Below are positions 26,014 to 34,490 of a stretch of DNA of 64,000 nt, one piece after another. The DNA is taken from contig NZ_CP007446.1 in NCBI RefSeq assembly GCF_000600005.1, forward strand, positions 2,463,979 through 2,527,978, given 5' to 3'. Position 1 is the stretch's first letter, and each line of letters opens with the position of its first letter. The notes beneath the pieces were generated by a model. The model saw only the letters and a program-made list of their open reading frames with translations, ran no database searches and was not told where the DNA came from. The DNA is from Snodgrassella alvi wkB2 (GTDB lineage: Bacteria > Pseudomonadota > Gammaproteobacteria > Burkholderiales > Neisseriaceae). The position numbers were made by a program, and so were the translations under genes.

Positions 26014-26904
26014 ATGAAATTCTCGGCATTATTGCGTAATAGCATACTTATTATTACTACATTCGTTACCATCACTGCCTGCAAAAACACCACACCGGTT
26101 ACCCCTCCTGCTCCGGCCAAACCTCGCGCTGTTATCGGGCTGGCGCTTGGAGGCGGAGTTTCTAAAGGCTTTGCGCATATAGGGGTAATTAAAGTCTTAC
26201 AGGAAAACCATATTCCGGTACGGGTTGTTACCGGTACCAGTGCCGGTGCGCTGGTTGGCAGCATGTATGCTTCCGGTATGAGTCCCGACAGGCTGGAGCT
26301 TGAGGCTGAAATACTGAATAAAACCGATTTAGTTGATCCGGTACTGTCTACATCCGGCTTTATCAAAGGACAAAAACTGCAGGATTACATCAACAACAAA
26401 GTTCGCAATAAACCGATTCAGCAGTTTCCTATCCGTTTCGGCGCAGTGGCTACTGAATTCGGTACCGGCCGCATGGCTGTTTTCAACAGCGGTAATGCCG
26501 GACAGGCAGTACGCGCATCGGCCAGTATACCCAATGTTTTTCAGCCCACAGTAATCGGCAATAAAAGTTATGTCGATGGCGGTCTGGTTGCTCCGGTACC
26601 GGTCACAGCAGCCAAACAGCTGGGTGCCAATGTAGTTATTGCTGTAGATATATCTGCTAAACCGGCACGTCTGACCAGTCAGGGATTTTTTTCTTATCTT
26701 GACCAGAGCCTGAATATCATGAGCGCATCAGCCCTGAACAGCGAACTGAGCAAAGCTCAGGTCGTAATCCGTCCTCAGGTACAGAAACTGGGTACAGTAG
26801 GCGGTTTTGACCAGAAAACTCAGGCTATCCGGCTGGGTGAACAGGCTGCCAGAGCAGCCTTACCGCAAATTCGTGCGGCACTGGCAAAATATCAGGTTAA
26901 CTAA
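26014..26904 (+). CDS. Patatin-like phospholipase, predicted lipoprotein
   Basis: A 296-residue protein with a lipoprotein signal peptide (lipobox TITAC near residues 19-23) followed by a proline-rich linker and a patatin domain of the RssA type. The oxyanion loop is GLALGGGVSKGFAHIG, the nucleophile serine is in GTSAGALVG, and the catalytic aspartate is in YVDGGLVAPVPV. Patatins hydrolyse acyl chains of phospholipids. The lipobox suggests membrane-anchored action in the periplasm or at the outer membrane. It follows bioC by 23 bp but has only a weak ribosome-binding site. A terminator follows. Confidence 0.92.
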   Translation: MKFSALLRNSILIITTFVTITACKNTTPVTPPAPAKPRAVIGLALGGGVSKGFAHIGVIKVLQENHIPVRVVTGTSAGALVGSMYASGMSPDRLELEAEILNKTDLVDPVLSTSGFIKGQKLQDYINNKVRNKPIQQFPIRFGAVATEFGTGRMAVFNSGNAGQAVRASASIPNVFQPTVIGNKSYVDGGLVAPVPVTAAKQLGANVVIAVDISAKPARLTSQGFFSYLDQSLNIMSASALNSELSKAQVVIRPQVQKLGTVGGFDQKTQAIRLGEQAARAALPQIRAALAKYQVN

Positions 26905-26930
26905 ACCATATAAAACAGTGAGTAATCTGT

Positions 26931-26960
26931 GCAGACTGCCTGTGTGGCAGTCTGCGTTTT
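26931..26960 (+). terminator. Terminator after the patatin lipoprotein gene
   Basis: Perfect 10-bp stem GCAGACTGCC/GGCAGTCTGC followed by GTTTTT, 27 bp past the stop. Confidence 0.88.
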
Positions 26961-27094
26961 TATTCTGGTTAATACTAATTAAAATATTGCAAATTGAATA
27001 ACCGCTGATTTAATGAATTTTTACCATAGAACAGATTACTGGCAGATAGCAAAAAAGCTAACCGAATACTATTTCTGAATTAAATATAACTTAT

Positions 27095-27122
27095 AAAAAG
27101 CCCGATTATTACGGGCTTTTTA
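27095..27122. terminator. Bidirectional terminator between convergent genes
   Basis: The stem AAAAAGCCCG/CGGGCTTTTT with a 7-nt loop has A and T runs on both sides, so it can end transcripts from either direction. It lies downstream of the oxidoreductase gene on the minus strand. Confidence 0.85.
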
Positions 27123-27197
27123 ATTTGTTTAATTACCAAATTCAATCAGAATAGCAGAATAATGAAGCCTGTTTATATCTTAGTAACATTCACTTTT

Positions 27198-27857
27198 TTA
27201 TTTCCATGAATTTTCAGGTAAATCAATATTTCTTTGGGCTTGCTCCAGTGCCTCTTGTAATTGCCGGATATTTAACGGAACACAATAAGCAGGCTTAGCC
27301 CGCTCAAATCGCCAGCTATCAGACAGCTGACCGGCATCAACAAAATCATAACCGACCTGATCCAATATTTTAAATACAGTTTGTTTAGCAGTTAAATCAT
27401 TGCCTGCCACAGGAATGGCTCTTCTGTTTAATTTATCGTTTGGTCTGGCATCTTTAATAACATCTCTTGCCAGAATCGCATTAAAAACTTTAACCACTTT
27501 GGATTTCGAAAAATGCTGAGCAACCAATTCACTGGTTGTGATTTCGCGCTTATCTAATTGCGGCCAGTGCCCGTCGCGATCGGGATAATAGTTCATGGTA
27601 TCTAATACTACTTTATTACTCATTGATTCAGCAGGTAGTTGCAGATAATTATTAAATGGAATAGCAATCAGAATAATTTCTGCAAACTCAATAGCTTCTT
27701 CCTGGCTTCCAATTTCACAGCCTATGCTGCTGGCCACACTGAACAATGTATTTTTCCCTCTGGAATTACTCACCATCACTTGATAGCCTGCCTGCATAAA
27801 TAGCTTTGCCCAGGCCTGACCAATAAATCCTGCTCCGATAATGCCAATCTTTTTCAT
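27198..27857 (-). CDS. NAD(P)-binding F420-oxidoreductase-type protein
   Basis: A 219-residue protein with an N-terminal Rossmann dinucleotide-binding motif GIIGAGFIGQAWA (residues 4-16) and the SNSRG element at the second strand, which often marks NADP preference. The domain resembles the NADP oxidoreductase coenzyme-F420-dependent family; bacterial members usually do not use F420 and their substrates are unknown. The DTMNYYPDRDGHW stretch is typical of this subgroup. GGAAATATTACG before the ATG gives a good start. It is divergent from a LysR-type regulator with 102 bp between them, which suggests that regulator controls it. Confidence 0.85.
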   Translation of the reverse strand: MKKIGIIGAGFIGQAWAKLFMQAGYQVMVSNSRGKNTLFSVASSIGCEIGSQEEAIEFAEIILIAIPFNNYLQLPAESMSNKVVLDTMNYYPDRDGHWPQLDKREITTSELVAQHFSKSKVVKVFNAILARDVIKDARPNDKLNRRAIPVAGNDLTAKQTVFKILDQVGYDFVDAGQLSDSWRFERAKPAYCVPLNIRQLQEALEQAQRNIDLPENSWK

Positions 27858-27959
27858 CGTAATATTTCCTTTTCTAAATAGTGCGCTGTATTATCAGTAC
27901 AAATTAAAAGGCAATAAATACAAATAAAATTGATTGATTAACAACTGAAAGTTTGCAAT

Positions 27960-28850
27960 ATGAATTTATTCCGATGTATGCAAGCATTTATTCTGACCGT
28001 AAAAACCGGTTCTTTTGCCGCAGCGTCCGTTTCATTAAATACATCACCGCAAATGATTGCTAAATACATAGCATTTTTAGAAAATTATTTAGGATTAAAA
28101 CTGCTTAACCGAACCACACGATCACAAAATCTGACAGAATTCGGCAAACAATATTACCCGAAATGCTTAACTATTTTAGCTGAAATCCAGGCAACTAAAG
28201 TACTTGCACAACAATTCAGTGAAGAGCCAAAAGGCAATTTAAGAATTAGTGCTCCCGTAAGCTATGGTTATTACAATTTAATACCGGTAATCAGCGATTT
28301 TATGAAACGCTATCCGAAAGTAGAAGTTGATATTCAATTAAGTGATCGCTATGTAGATTTGGTTCAGGACAATTTTGATGTTGTGTTCCGTATTGGCCAA
28401 TTAGCTGATTCAGGTTTAATTGCGCGAAAATTAAAACCCTATCAACTCACTTTTGCTGCTTCTCCCAGTTATCTGGCTCAGCATGGTGTTCCGTCTGTAC
28501 CAAAGGATTTAGAGAAGCACAATTGTCTTATTTATCAGTATATGAATCCAAATAAAAATGATTACCTTTGGCCATTTATGATAAATGGAAAAAAAGTTAA
28601 TGTTTCTATATCAGGTTCATTACAAAGCAATGAGACTCTGGTATTAGCAAAAGCCGCAATTGAAGGACTGGGTATTACTATGTTGCCCGAATCCATGCTT
28701 AGCGATGCCATCAGACAAAATAAATTACTCCCCATATTACAAGATTTTTTACCACCGGCAAAAGAAGTACATCTGCTTTATACAGCCGACAGGCAACGGC
28801 CGTCAAAACACAATATTTTTATAGAATTTGTGGTTAATGCCATGTCTTAG
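27960..28850 (+). CDS. LysR-family transcriptional regulator
   Basis: A 296-residue regulator. The N-terminal winged helix-turn-helix (about residues 1-60) includes FAAASVSLNTSPQMIAKYIAFLE, where LysR proteins have their recognition helix. The C-terminal effector-binding domain (about residues 90-296) follows, beginning GNLRISAPVSYGYYNLIPV. It belongs to the AaeR/DmlR-like group by general appearance. Divergent pairing with the NAD(P)-binding oxidoreductase gene suggests local control. The inducer is unknown. Confidence 0.92.
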   Translation: MNLFRCMQAFILTVKTGSFAAASVSLNTSPQMIAKYIAFLENYLGLKLLNRTTRSQNLTEFGKQYYPKCLTILAEIQATKVLAQQFSEEPKGNLRISAPVSYGYYNLIPVISDFMKRYPKVEVDIQLSDRYVDLVQDNFDVVFRIGQLADSGLIARKLKPYQLTFAASPSYLAQHGVPSVPKDLEKHNCLIYQYMNPNKNDYLWPFMINGKKVNVSISGSLQSNETLVLAKAAIEGLGITMLPESMLSDAIRQNKLLPILQDFLPPAKEVHLLYTADRQRPSKHNIFIEFVVNAMS

Positions 28851-29104
28851 TTGCTGCTATTTGTTATATCAGCGATATCAAAATGAATATATCTAACTTC
28901 ACAATCTACAAATTAGTTTCATCGGTATTTTAATGATTGATTCATCTGGTATTGCTTTATTGATACTTGTATATCCTCTATATCAGTTAAACCAGAGTTT
29001 ATATTTACTGCCCTACATTTAAGAAACTTCTTAAGCTAAGATGATTTTTTATAAATGAAACAAAAATAAATAATCATCCAAGAATTTTGCTAACCCGATT
29101 TAAA

Positions 29105-29512
29105 TTATTTAATTGACACTACTTTATGATTACGTATGGTTGTAGAAAAATCGTGTCCTTCTAAACCATGATTTGTCGCACAAATAAAATCATTATTTGT
29201 TTTATCAGGAAAAGATATCATTTCATACATTACTTGTTCACTAATATATTCAAAATAAGATACTCTCCATAACTCTTCTCCCTTTTTATTATATAGGACA
29301 ATAAAATATTTATTACCGCCTAATATTTGCATAATTGAAATTGGTGAAGTGGGCAGATGTTTGTATATATTGGCATAGTACTCACCATCTTCACTTTTTA
29401 TGGTTGTATAAAGATTAAAATTTCCGTAAAAACTGGATGACGAAAACAGACACAGCCAATAGAAAAAAGCAAATAAACCTATTATTTTTATCCATTTTAT
29501 ACTTTTTTTCAT
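29105..29512 (-). CDS. Small membrane-anchored protein, copy A3 (candidate immunity protein)
   Basis: About 135 residues: a short cytoplasmic start (MKKSIKWIK), one transmembrane helix (about residues 7-26) and a soluble domain. The domain begins FSSSSFYGNFNL and contains DGEYYANIYKHLPTSP, GGNKYF and VLYNKKGEELWR, motifs shared with the five related proteins in this array. It is the last copy in transcription order and the most diverged of the three A copies near its C-terminus (ICATNHGLEGHDF). I choose the ATG at 29512 because a GC-rich SD-like stretch precedes it in all copies. Family not recognised; the immunity role is inferred from position after a PAAR/DUF6402 pair. Confidence 0.72.
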   Translation of the reverse strand: MKKSIKWIKIIGLFAFFYWLCLFSSSSFYGNFNLYTTIKSEDGEYYANIYKHLPTSPISIMQILGGNKYFIVLYNKKGEELWRVSYFEYISEQVMYEMISFPDKTNNDFICATNHGLEGHDFSTTIRNHKVVSIK

Positions 29513-29579
29513 AATCCGTCGCTCCATACTTTTATTATATCCATTTTTAATGCTGATTGTGCACTATACTACCGTATAC

Positions 29580-29993
29580 TTAATTTATTTTATTTGTTAT
29601 ATCAACTATTTTTCTGCCTTCATCAAAATATTTTAATAAATTACTTTTTTTAGTCGGTAGCATAAAAGAATGTATACCACCATCGCTTAGATAAGCATAA
29701 TGAGGTGAACGCCATATTTTCTTACCCTGTTTGTTATATAAAACATAAAAATATCGCTTCCCCTGTATCAATTCATAGACTGCCAGCGGGGTTGTTGGCA
29801 GATGCTGATACATATTTATGTAATACTCACCATCCACTCCTTCTACTGTGTCGGACAAATTAAAATCACCATAAAAACTGGAGGACGAGAAAAACCACCA
29901 CCACATCACCATAATTAGCACTAATATAATTTTTATAAATACAGCATTTTTGCGTAGTATATTTTTAAAAAATATATGGATATTATGTTTCAT
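29580..29993 (-). CDS. Small membrane-anchored protein, copy B3, shortened at its C-terminus
   Basis: 137 residues starting MKHNIHIFFKNILRKNAVF, with one transmembrane helix (about residues 19-37) and the shared FSSSSFYGDFNL domain with DGEYYINMYQHLPTTPLAVYELIQGKRYF. Compared with copies B1 and B2 it ends ten residues early: after NKIN comes TAA where the others have a GAA codon, and the in-frame sequence beyond it (VYGSIVHNQH then TAA at 29547-29549) still matches the others. The C-terminal third before the stop is also diverged. It is probably still functional if the tail is dispensable, but it may be decaying. Confidence 0.7.
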   Translation of the reverse strand: MKHNIHIFFKNILRKNAVFIKIILVLIMVMWWWFFSSSSFYGDFNLSDTVEGVDGEYYINMYQHLPTTPLAVYELIQGKRYFYVLYNKQGKKIWRSPHYAYLSDGGIHSFMLPTKKSNLLKYFDEGRKIVDITNKIN

Positions 29994-30317
29994 TTTATTT
30001 CCTATGGTTTTGTTTAATTTGATATTGATATTAATACCAACATAACCATCACTTTTCTAAAAAGCTAAATATTTTTCATTACTCTCGGAAGATTTAAATC
30101 TGGCATCAATATCTATTCAGGAAAAAGCCAAACTGAATAACTTCCAACTACCTACAAATATTTATCGTATAAAATAAATTCTTGTCATTTGTTATGATAT
30201 GAAATATGCAAGCAAAAAAGGGGGCTTTTATTATTCAATATTTTATTTCGTTTGATTTTTGAGTTAAATCGACTTAATCCTATCCTGCATCCAAATATTT
30301 TGCTAACCCGGTTTAAA
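29994..30317. other. Repeated spacer between units 2 and 3
   Basis: Non-coding spacer, homologous over its right half to the spacers at 31215-31539 and 32437-32590. It is AT-rich, and each copy contains a stretch with the TTGATATTGATATTAATA motif upstream of the B gene. These may carry separate promoters for each unit. Confidence 0.5.
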
Positions 30318-30728
30318 TTACTTGATTGACACTACTTTATGATTACGTATGGTTGTAGAAAAATTGTGTCCTTCTAAACCATGATCTGTAAAAAATAGAA
30401 AACTATTTCCCGTTTTATCAGGAAAAAAAATTTCTTGATATAATATTGCCTCTTTACTAAGATATTCAAAATAAGAGCATCTCCATAGTTCTTCTCCCTT
30501 TTTATTGTATAAAACGACGAAGTATTTATTACCGCCTAATATTTGCATAATTGAAATTGGTGAAGTGGGCAGATGTTTGTATATATTGGCATAGTACTCA
30601 CCATCTTCACTTTTTACTGTTGAATTAAGATTAAAATTTCCGTAAAAACTGGATGACGAAAACAGACACAGCCAATAGAAAAAAGCAAATAAACCTATTA
30701 TTTTTATCCATTTTATACTTTTTTTCAT
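30318..30728 (-). CDS. Small membrane-anchored protein, copy A2
   Basis: About 136 residues with the same plan as A3: MKKSIKWIK, one transmembrane helix, then the FSSSSFYGNFNL domain with DGEYYANIYKHLPTSP and VLYNKKGEELWR. Its C-terminus (FFPDKTGNSFLFFTDHGLEG) is nearly identical to copy A1 and differs from A3. It follows B2 closely; the A gene of each unit starts about 40 bp after the B stop, suggesting co-transcription. No known family recognised. Confidence 0.72.
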   Translation of the reverse strand: MKKSIKWIKIIGLFAFFYWLCLFSSSSFYGNFNLNSTVKSEDGEYYANIYKHLPTSPISIMQILGGNKYFVVLYNKKGEELWRCSYFEYLSKEAILYQEIFFPDKTGNSFLFFTDHGLEGHNFSTTIRNHKVVSIK

Positions 30729-30770
30729 AATCAGTCGCCCCATACTTTTATTATAGACTGGTTTCCATCT

Positions 30771-31214
30771 TTAATGCTGATTATGCTCTATATCACCGTA
30801 TACTTCCTTGATTTTATTTTTTATATCAGCGTCACTCCAGTCCTCTTCTGAATATCTTAATAATTTACTGTCTTTAGTAGGAATAAACAAAGGATTTACA
30901 TTATCGTATAGATAAGCATAATGGGGGGAATGCCATATTTTCTTACCTTGTTTGTTATATAAAACATAAAAATATCGCTTCCCCTGTATCAATTTATAAA
31001 CCGCCAATGGAGTTGTTGGCAGATGCTCATATACATTTATGTAATACTCACGATCCTCTCCGTTTATTGTATTGCACAGATTAAAATCACCATAAAAACT
31101 GGAGGACGAGAAAAACCACCACCACATCACCATAATTAACACTAATATAATTTTTATAAATACAGCATTTTTGCGTAGTATATTTTTAAAAAATATATGG
31201 ATATTATGTTTCAT
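30771..31214 (-). CDS. Small membrane-anchored protein, copy B2
   Basis: 147 residues with MKHNIHIFFKNILRKNAVF, a transmembrane helix and the shared soluble domain (FSSSSFYGDFNL, YYINVYEHLPTTP, GKRYFYVLYNKQGKKIWH). The C-terminal tail SEEDWSDADIKNKIKEVYGD is identical to copy B1, so these two copies split recently. Single-helix topology with the domain probably in the periplasm. Confidence 0.75.
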   Translation of the reverse strand: MKHNIHIFFKNILRKNAVFIKIILVLIMVMWWWFFSSSSFYGDFNLCNTINGEDREYYINVYEHLPTTPLAVYKLIQGKRYFYVLYNKQGKKIWHSPHYAYLYDNVNPLFIPTKDSKLLRYSEEDWSDADIKNKIKEVYGDIEHNQH

Positions 31215-31539
31215 AATATTTCCTATGGTTTTGTTTAATTTGATATTGATATTAATATCATCATAACCATCACTTTTTCTAAAAAAGCTAAATATTTTTC
31301 ATCACGCCCGGAAAATTTTAATCCGGCATCAATATCTATTCAGGAAACAGCCAAACTGAATAAGCTCCAACTTACTACAAATATTTATCGTATAAAATAA
31401 ATTCTTGTCATTTGTTATGATATAAAATATGCAATCAAAAAAAGAGCTTTTATTATTTAATATTTTATCTCGTTTGATTTTTGAGTTAAATCGACTTAAT
31501 CCTATCCTGCATCCAAATATTTTGCTAACCCGGTTTAAA
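31215..31539. other. Repeated spacer between units 1 and 2
   Basis: Non-coding AT-rich spacer of almost the same length and sequence as 29994-30317. Its near-identity to the other spacers shows that the duplicated block included the intergenic DNA and not just the genes. Confidence 0.5.
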
Positions 31540-31950
31540 TTACTTGATTGACACTACTTTATGATTACGTATGGTTGTAGAAAAATCTTGTCCATCTATA
31601 CCATGATTTGTAAAAAATAGAAAACTATTTCCCGTTTTATCAGGGAAAAAAATTTCTTGATATATTATCGTGTCTTCACTAAGATATTCAAAATAAGAGC
31701 ATCTCCATAGTTCTTCTCCCTTTTTATTGTATAAAACGACGAAGTATTTATTACCACCTAATATTTCTACAATTGAAATTGGTGAAGTGGGCAGATGTTT
31801 GTATATATTGGCATAGTACTCACCATCTTCACTTTCTACTGTTGAGTCAAGATTAAAATTTCCGTAAAAACTGGATGACGAAAACAGACACAGCCAATAG
31901 AAAAATGCAAAATAACCTATCATTTTTATCCATTTTATACTTTTTTTCAT
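31540..31950 (-). CDS. Small membrane-anchored protein, copy A1
   Basis: About 136 residues, near-identical to A2 apart from scattered changes (MIGYFAFFYWLC in the helix, VEILGGNKYF, FTNHGIDGQDF). One transmembrane helix followed by the FSSSSFYG domain. It is the first A copy in transcription order. Differences between A1 and A2 cluster in the soluble domain and tail, which would fit selection on a binding surface, but three copies are too few to test this by eye. Confidence 0.72.
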   Translation of the reverse strand: MKKSIKWIKMIGYFAFFYWLCLFSSSSFYGNFNLDSTVESEDGEYYANIYKHLPTSPISIVEILGGNKYFVVLYNKKGEELWRCSYFEYLSEDTIIYQEIFFPDKTGNSFLFFTNHGIDGQDFSTTIRNHKVVSIK

Positions 31951-31992
31951 AATCCATCGCCCCATACTTTTATTATAGACTGGTTTCCATCT

Positions 31993-32436
31993 TTAATGCT
32001 GATTATGCTCTATATCACCGTATACTTCCTTGATTTTATTTTTTATATCAGCGTCACTCCAGTCCTCTTCTGAATATCTTAATAATTTACTGTCTTTAGT
32101 AGGAATAAACAAAGGACTTACATTATCGTATAGATAAGCATAATGGGGGGAATGCCATATTTTCTTACCTTGTTTGTTATATAAAACATAAAAATATCGC
32201 TTCCCCTGTATCAATTCATAAACCGCCAGCGGGGTTGTTGGCAGATGCTCATATACATTTATGTAATATTCACCATCCAAACCGTTTATTGTATCGCACA
32301 GATTAAAATCACCATAAAAACTGGAGGACGAGAAAAACCACCACCACAGCACCATAATTAGCACTAATATATTTTTTTTAAATACAGCATTTTTGCGTAG
32401 TATATTTTCAAAAAATATATGGATATTATGTTTCAT
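31993..32436 (-). CDS. Small membrane-anchored protein, copy B1
   Basis: 147 residues; MKHNIHIFFENILRKNAVF, one transmembrane helix, then the shared domain. It is the first small gene after the DUF6402-like gene (293 bp downstream of its stop). Nearly identical to B2 in the tail. The A and B proteins resemble each other through FSSSSFYGxFNL, DGEYY, HLPTxP and VLYNKxGxxxW, so all six are one family that first duplicated into A and B and then amplified as pairs. Confidence 0.75.
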   Translation of the reverse strand: MKHNIHIFFENILRKNAVFKKNILVLIMVLWWWFFSSSSFYGDFNLCDTINGLDGEYYINVYEHLPTTPLAVYELIQGKRYFYVLYNKQGKKIWHSPHYAYLYDNVSPLFIPTKDSKLLRYSEEDWSDADIKNKIKEVYGDIEHNQH

Positions 32437-32728
32437 AATATTTCCTATGGTTTTGTTTAATTTGATATTGATATTAATATCATCATAACCATCACTTTTT
32501 TTTAACAGCTAAATATTTTTCATCACTCCCGGAAGATTTAAACCCGGCATCAATATCTATTCAGGAAACAGCCAAACTAAAAAGCTCCAACTTTGCAGAA
32601 ATGGTTATAAATAATTAATTTACATTCTCTTTCAGTATTCAGCATAGGATTAAAAAATTCTAATTAAATTTCCTGTAAAAAATACAGAAAATCAAAACCA
32701 CCCATAAAGTTGAAAAAATCTTTCTAGA

Positions 32729-33589
32729 TTATTTTTTAATATTTAAATAAATACGCCTATCCTTTCCTAGAGGAGGAAGCCAGAGAACATCTGAAAAAAC
32801 CATAAAATCAACACCGGTATTTCTCACTTGCTGCCATCTCCTGAAATCACTATTATAAACTTGCGCAGCCCACTGCATATTCATATTAGCAATGCTTACC
32901 CAATCTTGACTTCCTTGATAGCCTACATATAGTAGCATCTGTTTTTTGTTAAGTACTCCATCTTTATGCCAGACACCCAAAAATTCATTACCGAGAAAAT
33001 CATAGGTATCTTTTATATAAAAACCGATAGCTTCAGTAATAAAGACATTTTCCCCGTGAAATTTATCCTGATAACCATGAGGTACAGCTTTTAAAGTTGC
33101 CTTGCCTATCGCACCAAAATAATCATTAATGGTCTCTCCAAAGCCGAGGTAATAGTCTCCAATTGGAGTAGAATTTACATATGTAAATGTATCAAGCTTT
33201 TTAACATCTGTATGTCTTTCGAGAATACCATTATTCTGAATAAGCCTTTTTTTTAGTTCTACTAATCCTTTTTTATTTGCCCAATTTTTCATTAAATGAT
33301 CAAGCCCCTTCTGCACGGGTTTAAATTGCCTTGCCCATTGCATTTTTACAATAGAATCATTTACATGTTCTGGCGGTATATTTATTGCCGGTCCTCTTAC
33401 ATAAAGATTTTTTGTCTTGTCAGTGAAAGGTTTAGCCGGTTTTCCGCTAAACCAGTGCCGCATCAGTTGTGGTGCAACTTTCCAGCCCATTTTATCCATA
33501 GCAGCAGGAATCTGGTCTAAGGTAAAAATATCTGCATTCAGATTAGTCTTGGGTGCTGATTTCATAGTATGGGTTTTTAATTCTGCCAT
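32729..33589 (-). CDS. DUF6402-like protein, candidate type VI effector
   Basis: A 286-residue protein starting two bases after the stop of the PAAR gene, with AGGGA 7 nt before its ATG, so the two are tightly coupled. The N-terminal stretch IPAAMDKMGWKVAPQLMRHWF resembles the DUF6402 family, uncharacterised proteins often found beside PAAR genes (from memory; not searched). The rest includes the YYLGFGETINDYFGAIGKA stretch and an aromatic-rich C-terminal region (QDWVSIANMNMQWAAQVYN). No signal peptide or transmembrane segment is seen. Position after PAAR and before an array of membrane-anchored small proteins suggests cargo delivered by a type VI secretion spike; the biochemical activity is unknown. 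Confidence 0.75.
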   Translation of the reverse strand: MAELKTHTMKSAPKTNLNADIFTLDQIPAAMDKMGWKVAPQLMRHWFSGKPAKPFTDKTKNLYVRGPAINIPPEHVNDSIVKMQWARQFKPVQKGLDHLMKNWANKKGLVELKKRLIQNNGILERHTDVKKLDTFTYVNSTPIGDYYLGFGETINDYFGAIGKATLKAVPHGYQDKFHGENVFITEAIGFYIKDTYDFLGNEFLGVWHKDGVLNKKQMLLYVGYQGSQDWVSIANMNMQWAAQVYNSDFRRWQQVRNTGVDFMVFSDVLWLPPLGKDRRIYLNIKK

Positions 33590-33591
33590 AA

Positions 33592-34086
33592 TTACATCCC
33601 TATCTCAGTTTGAACTAAATAGCTTACTTCTATCTGCTCAGGCTGCGAAGTTTGTACGGTATGCATATGTCCATCGCAGTTTGATTCTCCCGTTATGATA
33701 CCTGAAGCCGTTTTGATAGCATAAGCCACACCATAAGTATTAACGTTTTCAGGGGTTTTAATATGAAAGCTGCGGGAATACGGCATACTGCTAACAGATT
33801 TAGATAGTCTGTCTTCAATATAGCTGTCAGTTATGGAAGGAATTAAGCGTGCTTTACATGGACAAGTACTGATACTGCTGATTGAACCAGCTAATTTTTT
33901 TGATGGATTAAACATATTGACGACTCCTCCGGTAATACGGTAGGTTCCGCTATGTCTTCCACAGGTAACCCAATCGCCCTCCCATGCGGCAGCACTACCA
34001 TGCCATAAGATCATACTGTCACCACTGATAATTTTACCGCCACAAGTCGTACGATCCCCAACTCTTAAAAAATATCCTTTAGCCAA
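33592..34086 (-). CDS. PAAR-domain protein (type VI secretion spike tip)
   Basis: A 164-residue protein whose N-terminal 90 residues form a PAAR-type domain (VGDRTTCGGKIISGD, AAAWEGDWVTCG, TYRITGG). PAAR proteins cap the VgrG spike of type VI secretion systems and carry effectors. The remaining 75 residues end in HMHTVQTSQPEQIEVSY, similar to the short extension found on many PAAR proteins. The start codon is TTG at 34086, supported by GGGAG 6 nt upstream; no better ATG exists near the domain start. No secretion apparatus genes are in the window, so this would be an orphan cargo module. Confidence 0.87.
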   Translation of the reverse strand: MAKGYFLRVGDRTTCGGKIISGDSMILWHGSAAAWEGDWVTCGRHSGTYRITGGVVNMFNPSKKLAGSISSISTCPCKARLIPSITDSYIEDRLSKSVSSMPYSRSFHIKTPENVNTYGVAYAIKTASGIITGESNCDGHMHTVQTSQPEQIEVSYLVQTEIGM

Positions 34087-34092
34087 CTTTAT

Positions 34093-34097
34093 CTCCC
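34093..34097 (-). promoter_or_regulatory. Ribosome-binding site that fixes the TTG start of the PAAR gene
   Basis: GGGAG on the minus strand, 6 nt before the TTG at 34086. It is the only good Shine-Dalgarno near the domain start. Confidence 0.7.
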
Positions 34098-34447
34098 AAG
34101 TATTTAAAAAATTTTCATTAGATAAATGACAATTAAAATTCTATTAATAAATAAAATTTACAACAATAGTAAACTATTAGTAGTTTATATTAATTGAGTT
34201 AGATTAAATTTTTTTACTCATTGTAAATAATAATGAATAGGGTTTGTCTGATATTGGATAAATATTTTATCGGAAATCAGTAATATTTAATGATATATGC
34301 ATAAATTATGTATTTATATGATGAACTGAGTATTTACTCAGATATATTCCAATTTATAAGCACATACAGATGCCTGATTATCTTGTTTGATTAAAAGTAA
34401 AATTAACTAAAATATTATTGGTATATTCTACCAATCGAGCATACAAA
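34098..34447. other. AT-rich spacer upstream of the PAAR operon
   Basis: 350 bp of strongly AT-rich DNA with no open frame of note. It must hold the promoter for the PAAR/DUF6402 genes. No operator motif recognised. Confidence 0.45.
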
Positions 34448-34471
34448 ACCGCCCCGGCAAACCGGGGCGGT
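34448..34471 (-). terminator. Terminator after metE
   Basis: GC-rich 10-bp stem ACCGCCCCGG/CCGGGGCGGT with a CAAA loop, followed on the minus strand by TTTTG. It lies 20 bp past the metE stop. Confidence 0.92.
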
Positions 34472-34490
34472 GTGATAAGCTAAATCTGAA

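Larger units (their letters stand above)
29105..32590 (-). repeat. Three tandem copies of a 1.22-kb two-gene unit
   Basis: The B genes start at 32436, 31214 and 29993 and the A genes at 31950, 30728 and 29512, giving periods of 1222/1221 bp and 1222/1216 bp. Spacers are conserved as well as genes. Units 1 and 2 are closer to each other than to unit 3. Confidence 0.92.
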
